A stretch of DNA of 64,000 nucleotides from Endozoicomonas sp. SCSIO W0465 (lineage in GTDB: Bacteria > Pseudomonadota > Gammaproteobacteria > Pseudomonadales > Endozoicomonadaceae), in contig NZ_CP092417.1 of assembly GCF_023716865.1 (NCBI RefSeq), positions 3,450,001-3,514,000 of the forward strand, in the 5' to 3' direction. This document shows, one piece after another, positions 1 to 9,846 of the stretch; within the stretch, counting starts at the first letter, position 1, and each line of letters opens with the position of its first letter. The translations under genes were made by a program, and so were the position numbers. The notes beneath the pieces are model-generated. The model ran no database searches, was not told the origin of the DNA, and saw only the letters and a program-made list of their open reading frames with translations.

Positions 1-2
1 TA

Positions 3-995
3 TATCCTGATACTGGTGGTTCTCATATTGTAATGAAAATGGCTTATGAAACTCTCAGGAAGGGAGGGTTTAACGTTATTATGCGGGCCTTTATTGAGCA
101 GTCAGACCTTCAACCATTTGCTAGGATTTTGCCCGATATTCGTAGGAGAAAAATTGTTTTTATCGGGATGTTGGTTTATTGTTTTTTTTGTGAGCTTATT
201 TACTTAATAAAAAATCGACCAAGTTGTATTTATGTTCATGATACAATGTCGCTTATCTTCTATGGAGTTATTGCAAAAATACTAGGTATTCAGTTAATTT
301 GGCATGTTCACTTTTTCACAGGGAGTGGTCTTAAAAGAAAGATTAAGTTTTTTCTTAGTGATTATAGAGTTTATGTTAGTCAAACTGTTAAAGAAGGGTT
401 GGATGACGCTGATTCAATTCTTCTTTATAATCCAGTTGTTGATATGCAGCTAAGTCGTAAATTTACAGATTTGCCGACTTCATCCTATTCGATTTTCTAT
501 CCGGCAACAATTTGTTCACGAAAACGGAATTTTGAAGTTATTAATTTATCGAGTGCTCTTACTAATTTGGAAGTTCCACATAAGATTTACTTATGTGGTG
601 ATATTCAAGATCAGTTAATTATTGATAGAATTGAAGGTAGTGTGCTAACAACTGTTGAGTATTTAGGTAGGGTTAGTCTTGACTATATATCGAATAATGC
701 CGATGCCTTAATAAGTCTTTCAAGTTCTGAATCTCATGGTTTGATAATGACAGATGCAATAAATATGAGTATTCCTTTTTTTGGACTTTATCTGCCGTCA
801 TTTAGTGAGATATCTTTGAATACAAGCTATCCTCGTAAATTTATAGATCATTCGAATATTTTCTCTCTTGCTGAAGCAATTGGAAAGTATATCACTTGGA
901 AACAACCAAAAAAAATTAAAAATAAATTATTAAGTGTGTATTCAATGTCTAAGTTCGAAAAAACACTTATCAATTTATTCACATCTTTTACCTGA
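3..995 (+). CDS. glycosyltransferase (5' end outside window)
   Basis: The frame is open from the first base. The residues before the first internal Met at 33 read YPDTGGSHIV, a typical start region of a GT4-type glycosyltransferase, so the true start lies upstream. Further support is the HVHFFTGSG segment in the N-terminal half and a C-terminal SLSSSESHGLIMTDAINMSI stretch, which resembles the donor-binding region of GT-B enzymes. The gene is clearly AT-richer than everything from 5.2 kb on, which is common in O-antigen or capsule clusters. It probably transfers a sugar to a lipid-linked surface glycan at the inner membrane. The sugar and acceptor cannot be told. Confidence 0.75.
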   Translation, partial: YPDTGGSHIVMKMAYETLRKGGFNVIMRAFIEQSDLQPFARILPDIRRRKIVFIGMLVYCFFCELIYLIKNRPSCIYVHDTMSLIFYGVIAKILGIQLIWHVHFFTGSGLKRKIKFFLSDYRVYVSQTVKEGLDDADSILLYNPVVDMQLSRKFTDLPTSSYSIFYPATICSRKRNFEVINLSSALTNLEVPHKIYLCGDIQDQLIIDRIEGSVLTTVEYLGRVSLDYISNNADALISLSSSESHGLIMTDAINMSIPFFGLYLPSFSEISLNTSYPRKFIDHSNIFSLAEAIGKYITWKQPKKIKNKLLSVYSMSKFEKTLINLFTSFT

Positions 996-1019
996 TTTTT
1001 TATTGGCCTGAATATTTTC

Positions 1020-2954
1020 ATGTGTGGATTTGTCGGTTTATATTCTCCTGCAAAAAAAAGTGATAATGATTTTACTGTACTTGATAAAATGAGCCTTTCT
1101 ATAAGGCATCGCGGTCCTGATGGAAGTGGTGTTTGGATAGATCGTAATGAAAATATAGGATTTGCTCATCGTCGACTTGCTATTCAGGATTTATCATCTG
1201 CAGGTCGCCAGCCTATGCTATCTAAGGCTAATAGATTTGTTATTGTTTTTAATGGTGAGATTTATAATCATCTTGATCTCAGAAAGCAGCTAGAAAAAGT
1301 ACAGGCCATCCAATGGTCTGGTCATTCTGATACAGAAACTATACTAGCTTGCTTTGATCAGTGGGGTATTGAAAAAACACTATCCTTACTGCTGGGAATG
1401 TTCTCCTTAGCTGTTTGGGATAATAAAGATCAGACTTTGACTATTGCTCGAGATAGGGTTGGTGAAAAACCTCTCTATTACGGATGGAATAATGGTACTT
1501 TTCTATTTGGCTCTGAATTAAAAGCTCTCAAAAAACATCCTGATTTTGATGCTGAGTTAAATCGAGATGCTTTGAGTTTGTTTGTACGTTATGGTTATAT
1601 ACCTGCACCTTATTCAATCTATAAATCTATTAATAAGCTTGAGGCAGGGAGTTTTTTAATCATTTCTGATAAGCAGAAAAATGGTATTAAGAAAAAATAT
1701 TGGTCTTTTATTAATAAAGCCACCGAGAATAAACAAAATAAGTTTCAAGGTGCTGATACGGATGCGGTAGACCATCTTGAGTCTCTTATTAGAAGTTCAA
1801 TATCACAACAACTTTTATCTGACGTTCCTGTTGGTGCATTTTTATCTGGTGGTATAGATTCATCCCTTGTTGCTGCTATTATGCAGTCAGAATCTAATAC
1901 ACCTATAAAAACCTTTAGTATTGGATTTAATGAAGATAAATTTAATGAGGCTGAGCATGCCAGGTCAGTAGCTGAATTTCTTGGTACAGAGCATACCGAG
2001 TTTTATGTCTCTCCTTCAGTGGCAATGGATGTTATTCCAAAACTTCCAAAAATATATGATGAGCCTTTTGCAGACCCTTCTCAAATACCTACCTATTTAG
2101 TGTCTGAACTTGCCAGAAAAAAAGTGACAGTGTCATTATCTGGCGATGGAGGTGATGAACTATTTTGTGGTTATAACAGGTATCAATTTGCAACTAATAT
2201 TTGGAATAAAGTATCAAGGATTCCTCCTGGTCTAAGGGAACCCGCTGGTAAACTATTAGGAGCTATAAATCCTCATCATTTGAATTCGGCTGCTAATCTT
2301 TTCTCTCCGGGTGGTAATAGTTTAATTGGTGATAGAATAAATAAAGGTAGTCGACTTATTAATTCATCATCATTAGAAAACCTTTATGTTAAACTTATTT
2401 CTCATCATCAGTCACCTACTCAAATTGTAAAGCACTCAATAGAGCCAAGTGTATTATCAGATTATTATTCCACTGATTTAACTCTTTTTTCTGATGTCGA
2501 GCGACTAATGCTTTTTGATGGCTTAATGTATTTGCCTGATGATATTCTCGTTAAGGTAGATCGAGCAGCAATGGCCGTCTCTTTAGAAACAAGAGTTCCT
2601 TTATTAGACTATCGAATTGTTGAGTTTGCATATTCGTTACCGACGTCGTTTAAATTCAAAAATGGGATGTCCAAGTGGCCATTGAAACAGATTTTATATC
2701 GGCTTGTACCAAAGTCTATTGTTGATAGACCCAAAATGGGATTTGGAGTGCCTGTTGGAGACTGGCTAAGGGGGCCATTGAAAGACTGGGCAAATGAATT
2801 GTTAGATCCTGAAAGACTTGTGCAGGAAGGCTTTCTTGATTCAGTTTCAGTTTCTTTATTATGGCAAGAACATTTGTCTGGTCACCGAAACTGGTCATAT
2901 TTGTTGTGGAATATTCTAATGTTTCAGGCATGGCTTGATGCTGACCAGGAGTAG
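1020..2954 (+). CDS. asnB: asparagine synthase (glutamine-hydrolysing) family amidotransferase
   Basis: The 644-aa product begins MCGFVGLYS, so Cys2 becomes the N-terminal nucleophile of a class II glutamine amidotransferase domain (about residues 2-210). An ATP pyrophosphatase domain follows, with the PP-loop SGGIDSS near residue 275 and a downstream SGDGGDELFCGYNRY motif. This is full length for the AsnB family. It lies between glycosyltransferases, so it may amidate a sugar acid or amino-sugar of a surface polysaccharide rather than supply free asparagine; that is inference from context. It overlaps the region just upstream of the next gene, which fits co-transcription. Base composition is AT-rich like gene 1. 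Confidence 0.88.
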   Translation: MCGFVGLYSPAKKSDNDFTVLDKMSLSIRHRGPDGSGVWIDRNENIGFAHRRLAIQDLSSAGRQPMLSKANRFVIVFNGEIYNHLDLRKQLEKVQAIQWSGHSDTETILACFDQWGIEKTLSLLLGMFSLAVWDNKDQTLTIARDRVGEKPLYYGWNNGTFLFGSELKALKKHPDFDAELNRDALSLFVRYGYIPAPYSIYKSINKLEAGSFLIISDKQKNGIKKKYWSFINKATENKQNKFQGADTDAVDHLESLIRSSISQQLLSDVPVGAFLSGGIDSSLVAAIMQSESNTPIKTFSIGFNEDKFNEAEHARSVAEFLGTEHTEFYVSPSVAMDVIPKLPKIYDEPFADPSQIPTYLVSELARKKVTVSLSGDGGDELFCGYNRYQFATNIWNKVSRIPPGLREPAGKLLGAINPHHLNSAANLFSPGGNSLIGDRINKGSRLINSSSLENLYVKLISHHQSPTQIVKHSIEPSVLSDYYSTDLTLFSDVERLMLFDGLMYLPDDILVKVDRAAMAVSLETRVPLLDYRIVEFAYSLPTSFKFKNGMSKWPLKQILYRLVPKSIVDRPKMGFGVPVGDWLRGPLKDWANELLDPERLVQEGFLDSVSVSLLWQEHLSGHRNWSYLLWNILMFQAWLDADQE

Positions 2955-2958
2955 AGTT

Positions 2959-4080
2959 TTGAGAGTAGCTCATATTATTTCTGGCCTTAATGACGGTGGT
3001 GCGGAAGGTGCTCTATACAGATTATTGACTGCTGAATCATTACATCAGCATGTTGTTATTTCCTTGACTGATAGAGGGAAATATGCGGACTTCATTGAGT
3101 CTTTAGGTGTTCAAGTTATTTGTTTGAACATGAAAAATGGAGCGTTGTCCTTCAAGGGGGTTTTTCAACTCTACTCTATGTTGAAGAACGAGAAACCTGA
3201 TGTGGTTCAAACGTGGATGTATCATGCAGACTTGGTTGGGGGCATGCTGGCAAGGCTTGCAGGCATAAGGAATGTTTATTGGGGGGTAAGGCATTCTGAC
3301 TTTGGGTCTGATAAACGTATCTCTAAAACTTTTGCTGTTGCAAAGTTATGTGCTCTGATTTCTCCATGGGCACCGAGAAAGATTATTTGCTGTGCGCAAC
3401 GGGCCGTCGATAGTCACTTGGATATTGGTTATACGAATAATTTTCTCGTTATACCGAATGGCTATGTGGCAAAAAGTGAGGTGGAAGGTGATTCTTTTCG
3501 TAGAGAGTTGGTGGAGAAATTTGGTTTTGCTAAAGACTCACCTCTTGTTGGTATGGTAGCTCGATATAATACTCAGAAAGATCATACTGGGCTTATTAAA
3601 GCTATTTCATTGCTTCAGGATAAGTTGGTGGATTTTAATTGCGTGCTAATTGGCCCTGGCGTTGACTCATCCAACACTGAGCTTATGGAGCTTATCAGTT
3701 CATGCAATCTACAGCATCGTGTCAAACTCCTTGGCGCAAGAGCTGACATACCTTCTGTGATGGCTGGTCTTGATTTGCATGTCCTTTCCTCATCTCATGG
3801 TGAGGCATTCCCAAACGTTGTTGCGGAGGCCATGCTTTATGGAACCCCTTGTGTTGTTACTGATGTGGGAGATGCATCAATGATTGTTGGGGATTACGGT
3901 TGGGTTGTGGCTCCGGGTAACCCTGTTGTTCTTGCAGATTCTATCGAGTCAGCGTTAAGTGAGTTCAATGAGAATGCTCAAGTATGGAATGAGAGATGTC
4001 AATTGAGCTGTAAACGGATAACCGATCATTATGGCTTAAATAAAATGGCACGAAACTTTTGTGATGTTTGGGAGAACTGA
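2959..4080 (+). CDS. GT4-family glycosyltransferase
   Basis: I place the start at the TTG at 2959. It is preceded 7 nt upstream by AGGAG (2947-2951) and gives MRVAHIISGLNDGGAEG, the usual start of this family; an earlier in-frame TTG/ATG at 2935/2938 would overlap asnB. The product is then 373 aa. The N-terminal GGAEG loop and a C-terminal EAFPNVVAEAMLYGTP segment (E-x7-E donor-binding motif, about residue 282) support a GT-B, family 4 retaining transferase. It follows asnB directly and is followed at once by another glycosyltransferase, so one surface-polysaccharide operon is likely. Substrate unknown. Confidence 0.85.
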   Translation: MRVAHIISGLNDGGAEGALYRLLTAESLHQHVVISLTDRGKYADFIESLGVQVICLNMKNGALSFKGVFQLYSMLKNEKPDVVQTWMYHADLVGGMLARLAGIRNVYWGVRHSDFGSDKRISKTFAVAKLCALISPWAPRKIICCAQRAVDSHLDIGYTNNFLVIPNGYVAKSEVEGDSFRRELVEKFGFAKDSPLVGMVARYNTQKDHTGLIKAISLLQDKLVDFNCVLIGPGVDSSNTELMELISSCNLQHRVKLLGARADIPSVMAGLDLHVLSSSHGEAFPNVVAEAMLYGTPCVVTDVGDASMIVGDYGWVVAPGNPVVLADSIESALSEFNENAQVWNERCQLSCKRITDHYGLNKMARNFCDVWEN

Positions 4081-4085
4081 TAGTT

Positions 4086-5207
4086 TTGAGTCAAAAAATA
4101 GCCATTACATCAAACACAAGCTGGTATCTTTATAACTTCAGAAGAAAAACTATCGCTGCAATGGTTCATGAGGGGTACCAGGTTTTTGCTATTGCGCCTT
4201 ATGATGAATATTCGGCTCGGCTCGCTGATTTAGGATGCAAATTCATCCACGTCCCAATTGATGCTGGTGGGAAATATCCTGTAAATGACATCAAAACATT
4301 TCTGAAGTTTTGCAGGATTTATTTCAAAATAAAGCCGGATGTGGTCCTCAATTTCACTCCCAAGAATAATATTTACAGTACCCTTGCTGGCAAGTTAGCT
4401 GGTGCAGCCTGTATCAATAATATTGCAGGCTTGGGGGTTTTGTTTATTAATGAGAATCTGGCGTCTAAGCTGGCCAGAATTTTGTACCGTATCAGTCAAC
4501 CCTTAGCCCGGAAGCTTTTTTTTCAGAATGAAGACGACCGTCAACTTTTTCTTAAGCATGGAATTGCTCCTGCGAAGATAACGGATAGACTGCCCGGGTC
4601 TGGTGCTGACCTTACCCGCTTCAAGTATACGGCAGCACCTGATGATGGCGTTGTACGTTTTTTGTTAATAGCGCGTATGCTATACGATAAAGGGATTCAA
4701 CAGTATGTTGAAGCTGCTGCAGTACTGAAGGCCAATTATCCCAATACTGAATTTTTGCTACTGGGTTTTCTCGATGTAGATAACCCATCTGCTGTATCTG
4801 AAAGAACGATGGATACCTGGGTTTCCATGGGGAATGTGAAATATTTGGGTACCTCCGATGCTGTTGAGGATGAAATTGCCAGGGTGGATTGTGTTGTCTT
4901 GCCCTCATATTACCGCGAAGGAGTTCCAAAAAGTCTTTTGGAAGCTGGCGCGATGGGGAAACCGTTGGTGACAACCGATAATGTTGGCTGCCGTGAGACC
5001 GTTGATGATGGTATGAATGGTTTTCTCTGTGCACCAAGAAGCTCTCAAGATCTGGCCTGTAAAATGGAGAAAATTATCCTGGCTGGCCATCAACAAAGAT
5101 TAATGATGGGACAGAGGAGCCGGGATAAAATGGAGCGAGAGTTTGATGAAAGGGTTGTGATCAATAAGTACCTTGATGCTATTAAAGAAGTGCTGAAAAT
5201 GCCTTGA
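4086..5207 (+). CDS. GT4-family glycosyltransferase
   Basis: The TTG at 4086 gives MSQKIAITSNTSWYLYNFRR, the conserved opening of CapM/PglA-like transferases. GGAGA at 4071-4075 could be its ribosome site, and a TTG at 4068 is the alternative. The product is about 373 aa. The C-terminal YYREGVPKSLLEAGAMGKP segment has the E-x7-E donor-sugar motif. Family members add a hexosamine to undecaprenyl-linked intermediates at the inner membrane; the actual sugar is not visible. It is the last gene of the polysaccharide group, and the following cvpA gene has a different, GC-richer composition. Confidence 0.85.
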   Translation: MSQKIAITSNTSWYLYNFRRKTIAAMVHEGYQVFAIAPYDEYSARLADLGCKFIHVPIDAGGKYPVNDIKTFLKFCRIYFKIKPDVVLNFTPKNNIYSTLAGKLAGAACINNIAGLGVLFINENLASKLARILYRISQPLARKLFFQNEDDRQLFLKHGIAPAKITDRLPGSGADLTRFKYTAAPDDGVVRFLLIARMLYDKGIQQYVEAAAVLKANYPNTEFLLLGFLDVDNPSAVSERTMDTWVSMGNVKYLGTSDAVEDEIARVDCVVLPSYYREGVPKSLLEAGAMGKPLVTTDNVGCRETVDDGMNGFLCAPRSSQDLACKMEKIILAGHQQRLMMGQRSRDKMEREFDERVVINKYLDAIKEVLKMP

Positions 5208-5257
5208 TTCAATATTAACTGGTCTGCCCTGTGTTTTTTATTTCTTGAGGATTTGTT

Positions 5258-5752
5258 TTGGCCTTCACCTGGATCGACTGGCTTATCGCCGGTATTGTTA
5301 TCATCTCCGCGCTGATCAGTTTGAAACGCGGTTTTTTTAAAGAAGTTCTCTCCCTGTTGACCTGGCTGGCCGCTATTTTTGTCGCCTGGTCGTTTGGTGG
5401 GGCCCTGTCAGAACGATTGACTGATTACATAGCAACCCCATCAATTCGGGTAATGGCGGCCTGCGCTTTGCTGTTTGTTGCAATGCTGATGGTGGGTGCG
5501 CTGGTGAATCGTATTATCGCTGAACTGGTTCAGGTGACGGGGCTGTCGGGTACTGACCGTATTCTGGGCATGGCGTTTGGCGGTTTGCGGGGCTGTTTGC
5601 TGGTGACGATTCTTATTGGTTTGCTGACGCTGGCTCCACTGGAGCAGGATCAGGCCTGGCAGCAGTCGGTGCTTTTGCCCCACTTTATGCTGCTGGCAGA
5701 CTGGTCCAAGCAGACGGTGGTTGATCTTATGGGGCCGTTGATGCAAAGCTGA
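5258..5752 (+). CDS. cvpA: CvpA family inner-membrane protein
   Basis: The start is TTG at 5258 with GAGG about 7 nt upstream, giving MAFTWIDWLIAGIVIISALI. The product is 164 aa with four hydrophobic segments and the family pattern ISLKRGFFKEVLSLLTWLAA near the N terminus. CvpA is needed for colicin V export and affects envelope stress tolerance; its biochemical role is unsettled. The gene is followed by purF, the standard cvpA-purF order of gammaproteobacteria. Confidence 0.93.
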   Translation: MAFTWIDWLIAGIVIISALISLKRGFFKEVLSLLTWLAAIFVAWSFGGALSERLTDYIATPSIRVMAACALLFVAMLMVGALVNRIIAELVQVTGLSGTDRILGMAFGGLRGCLLVTILIGLLTLAPLEQDQAWQQSVLLPHFMLLADWSKQTVVDLMGPLMQS

Positions 5753-6063
5753 TTAGCTAATGGTTTTTTGTTCCTGTTCAATGGCATTACGTGCGGCTGG
5801 ACTTAACTTATGGCAGCTGGACAGCCACCAGATCAGGATATGGGTATCAAGGACGATCCTGCCCTGTGCTCTGCAAAACTTTTTCGCAGTTTGCTGGTCT
5901 TAAGAAATGTTGTGGTTTTCGCAATTCACTGATTTAGCGTATGATCTCAGGCTCTCCGTTATCAGGCATAATCGGGTTTCAGGTGATTGAACAGGCAATT
6001 TTAATCATTAGCTGTTGCCGGGTCCGATAACGTTTTCAGCTGATCAATCCTGAGGATGAGTGC
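5753..6063 (+). other. cvpA-purF intergenic region
   Basis: This 311-nt gap has no convincing open frame. It carries the purF ribosome site (GAGGATGAG, ending 3 nt before the ATG at 6064). I see no convincing PurR palindrome or strong sigma-70 promoter, although the gap is long enough to hold one. Confidence 0.5.
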
Positions 6064-7566
6064 ATGTGTGGAATTGTCGGTATCTCGGCAACGGTGAATG
6101 TTAACCAGCTGTTGTTCGATGCGCTGACTGTGCTGCAACACAGGGGGCAGGACGCTGCGGGGATGGTGACTCTGGATGATGGTCGCTTTTTCCTGCGTAA
6201 AGATAACGGGCTGGTAAAGGATGTTTTTCGTACCCGTCACATGAAGCGGCTTAATGGCTGCTCAGGCCTTGGGCATGTTCGTTACCCCACGGCGGGTACG
6301 TCCAGTTCAGCCGAAGCCCAGCCATTCTATGTGAATTCTCCTTATGGCATCGCTTTAGCCCATAACGGTAATCTGACCAATGCGGATGATATTAAACAGT
6401 CGCTGTTTGAAAGTGACCTCCGCCATATTAATACCCACTCCGACTCTGAAATCCTGCTGAATGTTTTTGCCCATGAGCTGGCTAAAGAGGGTAAGCACAA
6501 ACCGCTGGCAGAAGATGTATTCAAGGCTGTGACCGGTGTTTACCAGCGCTGTGAGGGTGGTTTTGCTGTTGTGGCCCTGATTAATGGCCATGGCATGGTA
6601 GGGTTCCGGGATCCCCACGGCATTCGGCCCCTGGTCTATGGTAAGCGGGAAACCGAAAACGGTACTGAGTACATGCTGGCCTCAGAATCCGTGGCTCTTG
6701 ATGCCCTCGACTTTGAGCTTGTGGGTGATGTGGCTCCGGGAGAAGCCATCTATATTGATGAGCAGCGACAGCTCCATACTTTCCAATGTGTGCCCGGTGT
6801 ACTCACTCCCTGCATGTTTGAGTACGTTTATCTGGCCCGCCCGGATTCCAGTCTCGATGGTATTTATGTTTATCAGTCCCGTCTGCGTATGGGGCAGACT
6901 CTGGCCAATAAAATCCTCCGGGAATGGCCTGATCATGATATTGATGTGGTGATGCCCATTCCGGATACCAGCCGAAACTCTGCCCTGGAGATGGCAACCC
7001 GCCTGGGCCTGCCTTATCGGGAAGGCTTTGTTAAGAATCGCTATATTGGCCGAACCTTTATCATGCCCGGTCAGGCCATTCGTAAGAAGTCGGTTCGCCA
7101 GAAGCTGAATGCCATTCACCAGGAGTTTGCCGGTAAGAATGTGCTGCTGGTGGATGATTCCATTGTCCGTGGCACCACCTGTGAGCAGATTATTGAGATG
7201 GCCAGGGATGCCGGGGCAAAGAAGGTGTATTTCTGTTCAGCGGCTCCCGCCATTCGTTATCCCAATGTCTATGGCATCGATATGCCGACCCGGGAAGAGC
7301 TGATTGCCCATGGCCGTACGGATCAGGAGGTTTGTGAACTGATCGGCGCGGATAAGCTGATTTTTCAGGATCTGGAAGATCTCAAGAAAGCGGTTTCCTC
7401 CCTCAACCCGGCCATTAAAGATTTTGATTGCTCTGTTTTCGATGGTCGCTATGTGGCCGGTAATATTGATGATGATTATCTGGAGCAACTGGCTTCCAGC
7501 CGTAATGAGGATAGTCGTCAGGCTCAGAGTGATATTATTGATCTTCACAACGAAGGGGAGCTTTAA
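6064..7566 (+). CDS. purF: amidophosphoribosyltransferase
   Basis: PurF makes 5-phosphoribosylamine from PRPP and glutamine, the first committed step of purine synthesis. The 500-aa product starts MCGIVGISA, so Cys2 is the glutaminase nucleophile. The RGQDAAGM motif follows, and the C-terminal phosphoribosyltransferase domain has the PRPP loop VLLVDDSIVRGTTCEQI at about residue 360. Length matches E. coli PurF (about 505 aa). It sits after cvpA as usual. In Pseudomonas-type genomes metZ follows directly; here metZ is about 4 kb away, beyond xni and a mobile-element stack. Confidence 0.97.
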   Translation: MCGIVGISATVNVNQLLFDALTVLQHRGQDAAGMVTLDDGRFFLRKDNGLVKDVFRTRHMKRLNGCSGLGHVRYPTAGTSSSAEAQPFYVNSPYGIALAHNGNLTNADDIKQSLFESDLRHINTHSDSEILLNVFAHELAKEGKHKPLAEDVFKAVTGVYQRCEGGFAVVALINGHGMVGFRDPHGIRPLVYGKRETENGTEYMLASESVALDALDFELVGDVAPGEAIYIDEQRQLHTFQCVPGVLTPCMFEYVYLARPDSSLDGIYVYQSRLRMGQTLANKILREWPDHDIDVVMPIPDTSRNSALEMATRLGLPYREGFVKNRYIGRTFIMPGQAIRKKSVRQKLNAIHQEFAGKNVLLVDDSIVRGTTCEQIIEMARDAGAKKVYFCSAAPAIRYPNVYGIDMPTREELIAHGRTDQEVCELIGADKLIFQDLEDLKKAVSSLNPAIKDFDCSVFDGRYVAGNIDDDYLEQLASSRNEDSRQAQSDIIDLHNEGEL

Positions 7567-7612
7567 CTCGTTTTGTCCCTCCACGGTTCTTAGCTCATCG
7601 CGACACCCTCGG

Positions 7613-7819
7613 AGAGGCTGTCGCGAAACCCTGAAGAACGCTTCCCAAGGTAGGTCTGTTCGCCTGCGCACCCACAGGGCATAAAAGCCGACTCTTGCAC
7701 CAACCGTCATGCACCAGAAACCCAGAGATCATGGTGCATGGCGGTTGGTTCGGGTGTCGGCTTGCAAGCAAACCGACCTACGCGGAGAGACCATTTTTAA
7801 GGGTTTCGCGACAACCTCC
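7613..7819. repeat. palindromic intergenic repeat, copy 1 (REP/MITE-like)
   Basis: The ends are inverted copies of a GG(C/T)TGTCGCGAAACCCT motif: GAGGCTGTCGCG at about 7613 and CGCGACAACCTC ending near 7819. Inside are an inner arm AGGTAGGTC...GACCTAC and a hairpin CATGCACCA/TGGTGCATG. The same end motif recurs at 17269-17350 and 17457-17556. It lies between the convergent purF and xni genes and has no coding capacity. Confidence 0.7.
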
Positions 7820-7841
7820 GGAGCCTGGGAACGGAAGCCAA

Positions 7842-8669
7842 TCAGGCAGGCTGGTTTATCCGGCTTGCCTTGCTCTCTTCCGGTTTGTATCGCAGGTCTT
7901 TTAAGCTCAACCCTAATTCCACATCATATTGTAACGTTGCCAAACGTACCGATAACTCCGCTTGTTCCCTCTGCGTCAACACCTTTTTCAAAGCTCCTTT
8001 CACCTTCTCCCCATGTGCCACTTCAGGCTCAAATATCGCTCGTAAGCTGCCAAATTGGTTAATTAACTCCGACGCACCTTTCTTTCCTACGCCTTCCACG
8101 CCGGGAACATCTCCAACGCCTGCAATACCCCAGTAGTCCAGTAACTGTTCAGGGGGCATTCCATACTCTGTGCAGACAGAAACACGGTCAAAATTCTCTT
8201 TCTGGAAATGATCCCGCTGTATGACCAGTGACGAATGCAGCAGCTGTCGGTATGCCTTGTCTGTTGACAGAATCACCGTTTTGACATTGGCGGCAATGGC
8301 CTTGTGGGTAATGGCGCCAATCACGTCATCAGCTTCTATGCCATTGCGACGAAACGTCATTATCCCTATCTGGCGAAAAGCATTATTGAATTCAACCAGC
8401 CTCTGGCGCAAGACCAGAGGCATCGGCTTACGCTGTGCTTTATACCCTGGCAGAAGCTGGTGTCTCCAGGTAGGAGGGTCGCCATCAAAGACCATCAGAA
8501 TATGGCTTGGGTTGCACTCTTTAATGGCTCTTTGTACGGACGACAGTGTTGCAGATAAGGCACCATCCACCTGTTGGTTTTCATCGGCCTGAGGTTCCCT
8601 TGAGGGGATTGCAGCATGGATGCGGCGTATCAGGTTAAGAGCATCAATCAGTAGCAGCGTTGGTGCCAT
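7842..8669 (-). CDS. xni: flap endonuclease Xni (exonuclease IX family)
   Basis: The 275-aa protein matches the 5'-3' exonuclease/FEN fold. It has LLIDALNLIRR at the N terminus (metal-binding Asp), FDGDPPTWRHQL, EADDVIGAI, and a helix-3-turn-helix DNA-binding segment GIAGVGDVPGVEGVGKKGA. E. coli Xni is about 250 aa. The fold is that of DNA polymerase I's N-terminal nuclease but without a polymerase. It probably trims flap structures during repair or replication. It is transcribed towards purF, and its upstream region was invaded by mobile elements (8698-11413), so its native promoter may be damaged. Confidence 0.9.
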   Translation of the reverse strand: MAPTLLLIDALNLIRRIHAAIPSREPQADENQQVDGALSATLSSVQRAIKECNPSHILMVFDGDPPTWRHQLLPGYKAQRKPMPLVLRQRLVEFNNAFRQIGIMTFRRNGIEADDVIGAITHKAIAANVKTVILSTDKAYRQLLHSSLVIQRDHFQKENFDRVSVCTEYGMPPEQLLDYWGIAGVGDVPGVEGVGKKGASELINQFGSLRAIFEPEVAHGEKVKGALKKVLTQREQAELSVRLATLQYDVELGLSLKDLRYKPEESKASRINQPA

Positions 8670-8722
8670 ATTATCGGTTGATTCCAGTGGTGAGGATGTA
8701 AGTAGCTAACCATATTAAATCA

Positions 8723-9756
8723 GGCTCTTTTCCAATTCCAGACTGCTATGTAACCAGCAAGTTGACTAAGGGCTGAAGAAGACTTTTGCCTCTTCGGCCA
8801 ATATTATGCAAAAACTCAAAAAAGCCAAGGTAAAGGGGTAAAGCCTCTTGGGATATTCCCCTGTGAGGCCTTAGCCACGAGCGTAGAAGTGACCAAAACC
8901 CCTCCATAGTATTAACATGCACCTCGTAAATACCGTCTTTGTCATCATCACGAGCATACTCACCTTTGCCGTGACAGACCGTTTTATGTCTGAAGCCCCA
9001 GCTTTCAAGGTCATCATAGATGTTGTATTCATCGGTATAAATCTGGCTCTGTGGGGCTACGTGTTTCTTGATAAATGGTTCGATTGTCGCCTTCTTAACG
9101 TTCGACAGCATGTTGATAATGACCTGACCTCCCCTTTTTGAATCATTCCCAATACCGGCGGTTTGTCTTTTTCAAGAGTCCCACGGCCCGGAGCGCCTTT
9201 AAGCCTTCTTTTTCTCGGTGGACGATCCAGATTTTTTTAATGCTTCAGGGTGTCCCTTGTGACCAGCTACAATGTAGACCTCGTCGAATTCAACTTCGCC
9301 ATCAAGAATCACTTCAGGCTTTCGGTCAACAACACCATTTCGTAAGACTGTGGTCATATGGTGTGCATCACTGACACACAGATCAAGTTCCTGAGCTATC
9401 TGGCTGTTGGAGACGTTCAGCCCCATTAAATAGAGACAGGCAATCCAGACTTTGAGTGGTCGGTGGTGTCCTGCGAAAACCGTATTTGTCAGGTCATCGA
9501 AGTAGCGCTTACAGGACTTACAGTAATAGTGCTGGCACTCTACCTGCACATTGTCGTGTCCATTCTTTTTGACATTCTCAGAATCACAGTGCGGACAGAG
9601 AACAGTGCCATCTGGCCAGCGGTTCTCACGGATCATCTCAAAGCAGGTGTCATTACTGATGAGATCTGAGATTCGGCCTATATTCATGGTCAATGCTGAC
9701 GATGGCTAATTATATCCACCAAGGATAGTTCAGCAGTTCGGAATTCGAAAAGAGCC
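8723..9756 (-). mobile_element. IS1595-type insertion sequence, copy 1
   Basis: This is a 1034-bp element with terminal inverted repeats GGCTCTTTTCCAATTCC and GGCTCTTTTCGAATTCC (right end read on the reverse strand). It is flanked by a perfect 8-bp TSD, TTAAATCA (8715-8722 and 9757-9764), the length expected for the IS1595 family. It is nearly identical to copy 2 at 45152-46183 but carries 2 extra bases (T5 instead of T3 near 9136). It is inserted in the left arm of MITE-C. Confidence 0.95.
8746..9693 (-). pseudogene. IS1595-type (ISXO2-like) transposase, frameshifted
   Basis: The N-terminal part (from 9693, MTMNIGRISDLISND) has a zinc-ribbon (CPHCDSENV...CKSCKRYF) and the start of the ISXO2-like DDE domain (EFDEVYIVAGHKGH). 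It stops at KKKA followed by TAA at 9199. The family continuation KRRLKGAPGRGTLEKDKPPV is present in the +1 frame, just after an A5 run. In this copy a further 2-base insertion near 9136 shifts the frame again before MLSNVKKATIEPF. Correcting both gives a 314-aa transposase. The first frameshift is shared with copy 2; the second is unique to this copy. Confidence 0.88.
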
Positions 9757-9846
9757 TTAAATCATATATTTCTGACTCCTTGTGCCGGCACTCTGCTTCG
9801 TTACAACTCCGGTCACATAGCTACGGCTATGCTCCCTCCGTTGTGC

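Noticed and set aside
5753..6063. PurR operator before purF
   Set aside because: GATAACGTTTTC resembles part of a PurR site but lacks a matching second half; too weak to annotate.
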